A stretch of DNA of 64,000 bases from Acridotheres tristis (lineage: Eukaryota; Chordata; Aves; Passeriformes; Sturnidae), in NCBI GenBank assembly GCA_037013685.1, contig CM072893.1, positions 21,905,736 through 21,969,735 of the forward strand. The letters are read 5' to 3'. The translations under genes and the position numbers were made by a program. Shown piece after piece: positions 34,701 to 46,700 of the stretch (the first letter of the stretch is position 1; each line of letters starts with the position of its first letter). Under the pieces are notes generated by a model. The model searched no databases. It was not told where the DNA came from and saw nothing but the letters and a program-made list of their open reading frames with translations.

Positions 34701-37700
34701 GAAAGGGCTGCTTGGAAGGAGGCCTAGAGGATTTGAAGCTAAATGAAATAACTTGAAGGTAGGAAGAAGAAAATCTAGGCTGAATCTCAGGGGAAATTTT
34801 CTGATAGGATGGATCTTGCTAGGAGATGTCTCCTACTGTCCCAGTGCTTCCTGGCAGAGGACTGATCCTGTGGAACCTGTTGGTTCCTGGAACTGGGAGC
34901 TTTAGGCAAGAACTAATGCACTATCCTGAGACATCTTCAAGGTAGTATCCTTTCAGTAGTCCTAAGGGATTTTTCTCCAATTCAAGAGACCTCTCTAGCC
35001 CTGTGATAAAGATGTGTACAAGCTCTGTCATGTCCCTTCTGATACATCTGAGTGTGGCCAGAGAGCATGTCTTGCTAGCCCAGCTCTAGTGCAGCAGGCA
35101 GAACAGTAACTTGGTGTTGCATTAGCCCAGCAAAACGTGTTTGCACCATGCCTGAGGCATGACTTCTGTTAGAGGAACATGGAGACATTGGAGTCAGAAA
35201 AGCTCTCACTAAGCTTTGACCAGCAACTAAGCAGAGCAGGCAGTCTTACAGGGGGAATAGTTCATAGTGGGGAATCCAGCCCCTCAGTGTATCTTTTGGA
35301 AAGCTAAAGAGTAGAAAATATGTGGTTTTCTGCAGTAAACATTTAAAATCATCAGGTTGCTTTTTTGGTGTGTCTTGTGAGCGCACTGGGGTTACACTGA
35401 TCACCAGGCTGGGGCAGGAATTAGCCCTTGCCCTCCTGCAGTTGGAGTGGGAGATTCCCTTGGTTTTATTTTTGTCTTCTACCAGCTGAGAGCATGGGCT
35501 TTGCATTCCTAACAAATGTTGCAAGAACCTGAGACATGGATGACATCTACAGACTCTCATGCACACTGTCAAGGGCATGTTGTGGTTGTCTCTTGGTTTC
35601 TTGTAGGAGCTCTGTGTTTGGCATGGGAAATTTGGAATATGTTGTGCCCTGCAGTGAGAGGCATTACTGGAGTGTGTTTTTCTGTGGCCTTCTGGAAACT
35701 TATTTTGTGTGTTGGCACCAAACTCCATAACCCAAGTAATCCCTTCAAGCCTGTTCCTGTCGGCAGGTGGACCAGCTGTTCCCCTTTGGAGCAGGGAACC
35801 ATGCAGCTGTGACTGCATGGCACTGTGTAGGCACTCGTCTGTCTTGGGTGAGGGCAGGGAAGAGGATGGGCTCAGCATCAGGGTTGAGCCAGGGACAGCC
35901 TGAAGGCCTCAGTTTGCCCCAGCAAGGTGTGGAGCAGAGCCCTGCCTCTTGTAGACCACCTTGTTTCCCTCCGTGCCATCAGGGGTGGGAAGATCTGGTA
36001 GAAGATCTGGTATCCCACCTCTGCTCTGTGGCTTCCTGCGGTGTCACACATGCTCTGTTTCCCTTCCCTGAGGACATTGGTCTGGGGCAGGGCCTCTGTA
36101 TGCTCCGGTGCCCTTCTCTTCCCTGTCTGAGAGCTGCCTGCGGAGAGGTTTTGGCAAAGCGGCGGAGCCGGTTTGGGCGGTGACAGCCTGCCCAGCCTGG
36201 GTCCCCTCCTGCTCGGGGCTGGTTACTGATTACTTTGGGCAGCAGGAGGAGGAGGCCAGGCCTGCCGGCGATTGGGCCCGTGCCTTTGCTGGCTGGTTTC
36301 AGGAAGCAGCACCTGTGTTTCACTTGGGACGGGAGCAGAGTGGAGAAGTGGCGTCAGCCCGGGGTTGGGCTCAGGGAGCAGAGAGTGAGGGGAGTGGGCC
36401 CCTGCGCCACACCCCACAGGACTATGTGCACCTGTCCTTAGAGGAAACACCGCATGGAGGATCCGAGACGGGAACCGCGGCTCCTCAGCTGGGAATATGA
36501 GGATTGTTGTGCTGTACGGAGAGAGGACGTGGCTGGCTGCAACAACAGACCCAGGGCAACGAGGAGGCTGTGCCCAGGCAGTGGAGGAGCAGACAGTGGC
36601 TGGGACAGTTCCAGGAGACAGGAGGACATCTCCGTGGACCAACAGAGCAGGAATGGAGACTGTGGAGGTTTTTGGAAGGGAGACCTGCAGTACATGGACT
36701 GCAGGAGAGCAGACAGTGTTTGGGGAGGCAAAAGACAGGATATAGAGGACAGAAACTACAAGGTGTATGAGAGGGAGGGTGTTCAATACAGAAACTGCAG
36801 TTCTGAGATAAGAGAAGGGTGTAACAGAGAGGACAGAGTACCTGGGCAGTATAGGGAGAGAGGAAGGCAGTATAGAGAGGATAGAGGCCTTGGAGACTGT
36901 AGGGAGGGGGGAAGGTGGTATCAGGACTACAGAGATCCTAGGGACTACAGTGAGGATGGAAGACCTTATAGGAAAAAGGAACTGCAGCACAGGCAAGAGA
37001 GGGATTCTGGGGAGTATAGGGAGAGGAGAAGGCAGTATAGAGATGATGGAGGCAGTCAAGTATATAGGGAAGGGGAAAAGTGGTATAGAGATGATGGAGG
37101 CCCTAGGGCATATAGAGAGGAGGAAAGGCCTCGTGTAAGTATCAGGAACCAAGTAGATGAAGAAGATATGGAACAGCACAGGAGGCCCAAAGACCATGTC
37201 ATGGACCACAGCAGTCCAGACAGAGGTTGTGAAGTTGCTGCATTTTCAGTCAGGCCCTCAGAAGATGGTAGTGTGACCCTGGGGTCAGGTACCTGCTACA
37301 CACAGTTCGAGACATGTGGCATTGACTCCCATGGCTGTGGGAAGCTGGAAGGAGAAGCCCCAGGGCCTGAGATGCCAGCCAAGAGCAGCAGTGGAACCGA
37401 GCAGTCGAGGGTACGCACGGGCCGGCCTGACTGGAGCGAGGTCTGGGAGCAGGAGGCCGAGGAAGCAAACAGGGTGGGCTCTGTGCTGCAGCGAAACAGC
37501 TTCTACAGACGGACAGCTCCCAGTGCCCTGCGGCACTCAGAGTTTGTGCAGACCAGGAAGAAAAAGCAAGGTACACAGGGAAATGGCGGGCAATTCCCTT
37601 GGGCGTGCCTTCACCCTGCCCTGGCACCAGGGCAGCACTGGGTGTCTGGTACACGTGGGTAGCCAGCACAGACAGGCCCTCATAGGAAGGCTCCTCTGTG

Positions 37701-40700
37701 GGCATTACTGAAATGAGCATCATGGTTATCACCCCTCCGTGCAGCCTCTGCAAGGGGCTTTTCTGGAGGCCCAGGTGGGAGGGAAGCACAAGTGGCACAG
37801 ACTCAAGGCTGTCCTTTCTGTTGCTCCTACATGTTTACTTGTGGTCCTGATTTATCTGCTCTCTCAGGGCCCTGAGGAGGTTCCTTGTAAGGGAAAGGGT
37901 GAGATGCTGGGGTTATTCTCACTGCCTCTTTATGAATAAATTCATAAACTGCCATCATGAATAGATTCTGTGTTGGTAGGAACGAATTCCTGACCCTGAG
38001 TATGAGTATGGCAGCTGTTCACAGACAGTATAAAGCAGAAAATAGAGGAAGCTGTTGTAGCACTCAGACATATGCGGAGAGCAAGTACTCAGAGTTGCAT
38101 AATTCACCTGGGCAGGATACTCAGTCAGCTGTGTGTTAGGACGCTGTCACCAGTGGAAATCTCTTGCATTGTTACCCCTCAGTACTGCAGTGGTCCCTTG
38201 CCTGTGCTACAACAGTTGTGTGTCCTGGGTCCCCAAGCCATCCCTGGGTCTCCAGTCCCATCAAGTAGCACCCTGGAGCTGGAGAATTACCAAAGTGGAA
38301 GGCTTAGGGTGTCTTGGCATGGGTGAAATCATTCCATTGACACTGTGGCTGTGTCAAAGTCAGCTGCAGACAGATTTGTGCAGCTTGGCTTTTTGTTGCA
38401 AGAATATTGGTGGGCAGGGGGAGAGGAAGTGGCAGCAAGGTGCTGGGGTCTGGGCAGAGGGACAGAAGGAGCCCTTCTTGATGGACAGGCTTCCATGTGT
38501 CTGAAATGCTGTTTGTTGCTGTGCCCTTTCTGCCAGCGTCTGTCTCATGTAGCTGTGTGTGTGTGAACTCTCAATGAAGTGGGATTGAAATGGAGAGGAA
38601 AACTCTGCAACAGCCAAAGTGATGGCAAAGCTGGAGGCAATGACTACCTTTGCCTTAGCATGAAATCTGTCCTCTGGAGATAACTTGATTAAGCAGACTC
38701 TGATGGCTGCATTTCTGCACTCTCAGGCCACCCTGTAAGGGTGAGGCTTTGCTCAGCTGTGTCCCCAGGGTGAGGAAAGGCAGAGGCTTTGCCATGCCAA
38801 GACGTCCAAAGGGCAGCAGGGGAGCCAAGAGGAGGCCAGGAACGGAGTGGGATGGGAAATGGTCCATGAAGCCTTAGGAAGCTGGAGCAGTGCTGGCTTC
38901 TCCAGCTTTTGCAAGAGACGTAGGGACAGACTGTGATGCCAAGTGAAAGCCTGTGCTCTTCAGGGTTATAGGCTTCTTCCCCCCAGTATGGCAGGCTCAG
39001 GGGCATGGGAGTAGCTTTGAGAGGTTGCAGGGCAGGATGCCCTCATCATCAGCACCAGCATCTCACAGCAGAACAGGAGAGATGAAAGCTCCAGGTATTT
39101 CAAAACACTGTCTGTCCATCCTGTGGCCTCTTTCTGGCTGCAATTATCTATTACTTTCCTGCTCTTGCCCTGCTGAGGCACAGTGCTGGACCAGCAACAG
39201 CCCTCCTTGGCATGTAATGCTTTGCTGCTGTAGCTGCCTCAATGTAAGATCCCACCAGCACCTCCTCAGAAGAGCTCCCATTGTGCTTGGCAGCAGACAC
39301 CCTCCTTTACAGCTGGCAGGAAAAAATCAGCTCTGGTTCTCTCTCAGTGTGTGCTCCAGGCACCTTTTCTAATGCTGTTTACTTCTCTAACAGGTTCCTC
39401 CTCCATCCACTGAGTAACAGAATTTGGGACTTGAAAGCCTCAGTAGAGGTCATAGAATCATAGAATGGTTTGGGTTGGAAGAGAACTAGAGGAGCATCTA
39501 GTTCCAATGCCCCTGCCATGGGCAGGGATGCCACACACTAGATCAGTGGGGCCAGGGCCCCATCCAGCCTGCCTTGAATACTTCCAAGCCAGTAGAGATG
39601 ATATTTTCTGCTAGCAGGGTTATCACACTTCTTACAGATTTCTGTCTGGTGTAATTGGGTGACAGCTGCTTGGTTAGAGCGCCTCTTCTGGGATAAGACT
39701 CAGATGTGACTGCCTGACACATCAACAGGAGAAACCACCTCTTACAGTTTGGCTGCTTAGTCACCATCATTCTTACAGGTTTTGCATGCTAATGTGTTGC
39801 ATTTCAGCTCCGAACCCTGAACTTTTTCTCTTAAATTAGAGCTTTTTAGTTGATGGATATTCTTCTCAGGCAGGTATGGTAATTAAGTAATTTTTCAATC
39901 TTCAATTCTTTGTAGCGAGTGGAGTATTAAAATACCCATGTCAGAGACTCACAGGAAGACCTTTAAGTGTTTATTCTTCCTGATGCTCACTCATTTTTCA
40001 GTACAGACTCTTTTAAACAGTGGACTTCAGAGCTGGGTGAGACATTCTGTGTGGGTGTCAGCACTAATTTACCTTGCTATGCTCCTGTGCCCTTGTCCAA
40101 AATCCCAGTGGTCCTCTGGAACATTCAGGGAACTCCTGCTGAATTTTGTCTGATCAAGCCAAAAAATTACTGCCCAGACTACAATCCTGCATGTATCCTG
40201 CATTTCTTGTTCCCATTAATACATTAATGCATTTGTCTGCATTAAACCTGCTTGGTTTGAATAATTCTGTCTTATTCAAGGTACCCTAAATCACTCAGTG
40301 ACTCATATGCCTCATCTTTTTTTGTGATCCTGTTGAATTGATCTTCACTTCTCTGTATGATAGCAGTGATTTTCCATTTACTTTATTATGTGGGATTAAC
40401 TAAATACAGTCTCTGGAGAACCTGTTTAGAAATGCCTTCTTTTCTGGATAGTCTCCACTCCACTGGCAGTGAATTTTCAAGGATTTTGGTTTTTCTTTTT
40501 AGAAAGAAATAAGCACGAAATGTATTGAATAATTCTATCTTTTTGCCAGGTTTGCCAAAAATTCTACTCTCTCTGCCTAGTTGTGGGATTATGTCATTGT
40601 AGGGTTTCCTTTGTCCTGGATAGAAATAAAAGTCCATTATAAAGTAGCATTTTATTTTCTCATTTCAAAGATGAAAACGGAATTTTACCATCCATGGATT

Positions 40701-43700
40701 TTTCTTGATGTCTTTCTTTTCTCATTTTTTCTGTGCTTCTGAGTTCCTGGTATGTCTATTAATCTATTATCTGGCTTTTTTATTTGCTGTTTTTATTGAA
40801 GTAGAGGTGCAGAACAGATTTTTCATCAGTACTGTTCTCTTCATGTTTTTTGGATTGTCTATTTAAAACATCCTTTCAAAGAACTTTCAGCTTTCATTCT
40901 TTTGTCTGTTAGTGCTTTTGCTCACACTTTCGTTGGTGCCCTGCTTCAGCTCTAGAAGCTTAGCCCTTTTACACCATCATATTACTTCATTTTTTCTGTG
41001 TCAAGGGTTAGAATCATCCTCTGCTCACACTGAATGCCATGGGGCTGTCTGGGCAACCAGAGGCTGTTTGGGGGCCATGGTTGTGGTTTTATCTGGCATA
41101 GAGACATCCCAACCAAGCAGTGTCTGCATTAGACATGTTTGGGACACCAAGCCGCTCCCATGGCCCTGGAGAAGCATCCCCGTTCTGCCCCTGTTCAGCT
41201 CCAGTGTATTACCAATGTCTGCAGTAAGAGTTTCCACCCCAGCCAGATCCTGCTCCTGGCAGCGAGTTTAGCCTTTTGCTCAGATTAATTATTCCCTGCC
41301 CTAGTTTCATCGCCTCCCCTCTCGTGGTCGGCAGTGGCTCCTCCCCTCCTGGCCTCACATACTTCAAATATTTGCAGCTGGTTTGTTTTGTCCTGAGTCA
41401 CTGCTTGACTGTGCTGAGCCGTGGGCCCGGGACCGGGCTTGCCTGGCGGCTGGGTGCAGCTCCACCGGAGATTCCTGGGCTTGTCCCGGCCCTGATGGGC
41501 GGCACGTCCCTGGCCAGGTCGCGTTAGCGCCTGCCGGGCTGCGCCGAGCCGCGGGATGCTGCCAGGTGAGCCCTGGGGAGGAGCAGCTGGGGACCATGCA
41601 GAGCTTCGGGTGAGCTCGGCAGCGTGCTGGACCTGCATCCCATTGCATCTGCTCTTTGTGGGTCAATTCTGCTTCCAGAGTGGGGCAGGGAAAACCTCTA
41701 ATTGCATGTGTGCACCGACTAGGAGGTTGGAAAATAACAATTTCAAGTATTTGTTAATTGGAAGAAAGTTGATGGTAGTGGCATTTCTCAAAAGAGCAGG
41801 ATGAGCCGTGTGATTGCAATAGCAAATCACAGTCTCCCCAGGAAGGGCAGAGGTGGGAGTGTGCTCCATCTTCACACCTCATTGCCTGGCTGAGTTAGGA
41901 GCTGCTGTTGGATCTCTCATGAGTCCAGCAGAGGTGCTAGCAAAGCTCAAAAGCAGGTGTTCTTGGGAAGCTCAGACCATCAAATAGAGGAGAAACAGGA
42001 GAACAGAATCTGAATCTCTGAAAATTGCGATTGAGAACATTGTTTTTGGAAATATATTTCTGAATGCCTATTTGGCAACTGTGTCATGGGTAAACATGAC
42101 TTTGTCACTGGATTGGAATTTGGTGGCTTCATTAAAAATACAAGTCATATTCCTGCAGGCAAACAAAGCCCATTCAAGCTGTGGTGTATGTCTTAGCATC
42201 TCCAAAGTTGATGGACATGATGAATTGAAAGGTAACATTTAAATAGAAATTCTGTGGAGTAAAATGGAGCTGTGTTTAGAGAATACTTAATAGATGACCA
42301 AAATCCACAGCTGTTAAATTGGTGGGTTTAGTTAACTGCTTAATAAGCCTTATTTAGGGAAAGCTGCTATTAGACATACAAGAATGTCTGACAAACAGGA
42401 AATAATAAATTCATGACAATTAATAGAGATAGTATGAAATACAAAAAGTGAGAGTTTTAAAATGCAACAGAAGCAAACACTAAGTAATACATATTGGTCA
42501 GATACAGGAGACAAATATTACAAATAAATTCTCTATTTGAATATTTTGAGCTGTAAGTGTTTGGAAAGAAGCAGGACAACTTTTGAGTTCATTGCTGAGG
42601 AAAGATACAAGATACTGGACTGGTGATAAACAACAAGAGTTCTGGGAGACTTGACTGCAATGTAGCCTTGTTTTTGAAGGAATCTTGAAATTTTCAGAAA
42701 GAACAAGAAGGCCAGAGGAGAATTGATTTGTATGAGTTTTCAAAGTCATGCAAATAGTGATACAGTGTAAGTGGGTAGAACTGATGCCCAGCATTGTGCC
42801 AGGTGAACCAGGCTGAGCTGATGAGTACTGTGGGCTTAAAATCTGTGCAGGAAAGGTTTTACATTCCCTTGAAAGTCCTCGAGACTTGCCAAAGAAGGGT
42901 GTCACAGAGCTGGCAATCTCACAAGTGTGGGTTGAATCCTTGCCACAGGGCCCTTTCTGTAAGGGCCTGACCTAGATTTACTTGCCTGGGTTTTTTTGGT
43001 AGAGCGTGGGGAGCTGCTGCATTTGCCAGCAGTGCTGGGCATCCCCAGATCTGTTTTGGGGAGCTGGAGCCAAACACATGGTATGACTGCAATTTAGCTA
43101 TGGCTGAGGCTGGGAGCACAGCAGGGTTATTTGGTGGTGCAGTAAGCTCCCGAGGTGTCCTGTACAAAACTTAATGTGGTGGCATTTTGCCTGGGGCTAA
43201 ATATAAAATCCTGTTCTTTGACCAAAGCAAATGTAATCTTTTTCCATTTGTCTTCCCAAATGCTGCTGTATGGGTCATTTCTGGCTGTAGTCTTGGCTTA
43301 TCTTCATTTTCAAGATTTTTCCCAGCCCACCCCATGCAGTAGTATCATCTCACCCATCCACCCCTCTGGGTTTCACACACCCGTTTGCATTGCAAATTAA
43401 CACCTTCCTGTTTCTTCCAGGCTGCCTTCCCACTTGAGCTTGTTCTCCTGCAAAACAAATGCCATGCCTTCTTTAAAATAACTCATTTGTTTGTGAGCCA
43501 CAAAGACCTGCTGACTGTATTATCTTGGTGTTTAGTTGTCCCTCCTGTACATTTTTCTGCTCATATCCTGTTCAGTCTCCAAGTGCCGAGTCTAGGGGAT
43601 ATCCCTGTGGGTGTTTGTGGAGGACCTTGCACAGCAGGGCCCAGTCTGCTGCTGAGATTTTGCAGATGCTGTGGAAATGCAAAGAGCAAAACCAGTTAAA

Positions 43701-46700
43701 CCCAGCATCTGCTCCAAGGCCCTCCTTGCGGATTCCTGTTGCATTTGAGTTGATAAAGTTCATCACTGGGGAGTGCTGGAAAGCCAAGACAGGCTATGAT
43801 GGGGTTAGTCTTAAGGATACCTGCCAGTAGGAATCAGTGAAGCCTTTTCTTCTCAGTGATTGCCTACTAAATGTACTGCTGGTTGTGTCACTGAATCCTC
43901 CTCCATGGAGCTGGTTGTTTTGCCTCTCCCCAGGCTAGATTTCAAGGCAGGGCAGCTGAGATGCCAGCTTAGAGAGACAAGTGTCTTCCCTCCCACATTG
44001 AGGGCATCTGTGTTTCAGCTGGGTTTCCATTTGCCAGGCTGGCGCTGGGAATGATTTTGAAGTTGTTCTTTCTGCAGAGAGACACAGTGATTTGTCCTCA
44101 GCCCAGGTAGCTCTAAGAACTTGCTGTTTGGTGCTGATGCTCCTGGTTTCTGCCGTGGCTGCTCTGCTGAAAGGGCTGGCATGGGTTCACATAATCATGG
44201 GCTGAGTCAGTATCTCAGCTTGGGTGTCTTGTGTTTCTCAGGTTGTTTCAGTGTGAAAACGATGGCCTGGGGGAGCAGTGGACAGGATGCTTAGGCAGGG
44301 CAGCAATTTCCCCATCCCACGTTTCATGCTGCAGGGCTGGGTACTGCCATCACCCCACAGAGCACGAGTGGGTCTGCTTGGAGACTGCCCAGCACCTGGA
44401 CAGAAGCGACTGGGAACATGGGGGGTCTCTGGGGGCTGTGCACAGTTGGTGCTAGGGTACCAGGATAAGTCCCAGGCCCTGCTGGGTGTCCTGGGACTAA
44501 GCAAGGCTGAGCCTCTGTTGTCTGACGCTCACCGGAGAGGTCAGGGACGTGGAGATCTGGAAGTGCCTGTCCTGCAAAAACATTCCTAGAAACGTCTGAG
44601 CTGGGCCATGTCTGTAACTCTAAAAACAATGCTGCTGATGGAGGGCAGCCTGGGCTCTGTAGCAGACGGAGCATTTGTGTAATTGATATGAAACGGGGTA
44701 CCTGAGGCAGGCTGGCGCTGCAACGGGCTCCGTGCTGCCCCGAAATGGGGGAGACCCGAGTGTTCGTGGCCTCAGAAGGGAACCAGGGAGGGGTCGGGGG
44801 GAGCCCCGAGGCCGTGGTTTCGGTCCGAGGGCACAGCCTCCAGACGCAGGCAGGTGGGGCCGGGAGCGGCGGGGCGCAGGAATCCGCGGGGGGATGAAAT
44901 GTCTCAATGGAAGCGGGAGGGGGCTGGGCCGGCCCGGGGCCGCAGGTGGCACAGAAAACCAGGAGGACAGGCGGCGCGGGGGTCTGGACGGGACCGAGGA
45001 GGGCGGCCCGCAGCCCCGGGCCCTGCGGGCGGGGCGGCCCTGCTGGCCGGGATCCAGCTCCAGGCTTTGCCGGCGGCAGCACCCTCGCCGTGCCCGGGGC
45101 CTTCCCGGCCATTGAGATGGAAATGCCCCGGGCCTGGAGAATGGAGACCCTGTTCGCAGCCTGAGGGAGGGGCGGCCGCCATTGCCCAGCGGGGGCTTCC
45201 CTCCGTGCCTGCAGCTTCCCGGGACCGCGGAGTTGGAGAGCGGGGTGGGAGAGGAGCCGGGCCCGGCCGGCTTCAGGGCACTCCGTGTGGAGCGGGTTTG
45301 TTGGCAGGGCTTTGCGGCGCTCCTGGCGCTGCGAGGGTGGGCTGTGGGAGCAGCCCTGGGGATGGCCCCTCTGGAAAGGCCCTTGGACTCTCAGAAGTGC
45401 TGTTTCTCAGTCTCATGGGTTACATGTGGAGCAGTTCAGGTGTTGTTTGTCTCCTGTCCTTGCATCCCTGCTGGAGCATGCTAATCTCACTTATCTGTCT
45501 TGCAGAGATGACTCTCCTGTCCTCCCAGACACCATCCCTGGAGCCATCCTCGGCCGCCACCGAGACCGCAGAGCAGAGGATGCTGGAGAAGAGGGCCAAG
45601 GTTATTGAGGAACTGCTCCAGACAGAGCGGGACTATATCAGAGACCTGGAGATGTGTGTGGAGAGGATCATGGTGCCCCTGCAGCAGGCACAGGTAGGAG
45701 CTGGGAAAGGAGGGGAAGCTGTGGTGCAGCCCTGGTGGATTGGGGTGAGGATACTGAGTCCATTTAGTTCTCAGAGGTGACTACGCAGCACAGGAACCCA
45801 TAGAGGAAATTAAAGCTATTTTGAGGGGAGGAGGGTGGTTTCCACAGCTCCCTGCACTTGTTGCAATAAGCCGATCTGCTTTGAGATCCTGCTGAACCTT
45901 CTTCCTTGCTGGAAGCGAGACACCTGGCAGGAAGTATCACAGATTGATTTTTGGTTTTTTGAGGGGCAGGAAAGGTTTCTCTTCATTTGGTTATACGTTA
46001 AATTCATTCACAGGAGAAATGAGATATGGAGTCTTGACATAGGGACAGATTTAGTGGGATGAAAAAGAGAAAACCAGGTGAGCAGAGGCAGGGGAGGAAT
46101 TGCTGGGAGACAGAAGGACACTGTGGTAGGACACATAAGGAGTGAGAGTTTCAGTGCACTGGGGGACAAGGGAATGTGTACAGGAGTCACTGCGATGAGA
46201 GGAGGTTGCACCAAGTGCCTGCTGTGAAGCTGAGGACTGATGGGTTGCAGGAGGGCAGTGGGGGGGCTGTTGAGTCTAATTGGGACATGTTCCCCATCCA
46301 GGACATCTCTTTTCCCATTCACTAGATGCAAAACATAGACTTTGAGGGCCTTTTTGGAAACATCCACATGGTAATTAACTTCTCCAAGCAGCTGCTGTCC
46401 ACCTTGGAGGCTTCAGATGCCATTGGTATGAATTCTACTGTTACCTTTTCTCAGAAGGCTGGAATGGGCATTGTTAGTGGCAGGGCATTACAGTTTAAAT
46501 GGTGGGAGAGGATCACTGGGACATCAGTCTAACAGCAAAGCCAGGGAGATCTTGTGTTGTCCCAGGGGTCACTACGCTGAGATACAGTGTCTTTGGCGCC
46601 CTTTGCCCTAAAGTGCTGCCAACCTGAGCCGTTCACACCTTGGGCTGCCTGTGCCTTTGCTCTGTGGCTCTTGTGACCCATGTCTCCCCTGCTCCCCCTG

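Noticed and set aside
36223..37209. 328-codon - strand frame opposite the DNMBP repeat exon
   Set aside because: It is the antisense shadow of a purine-rich repeat; the predicted protein is Leu/Pro/Ile-rich repeats mirroring the 48-bp unit, and the sense frame has the matching splice phase.
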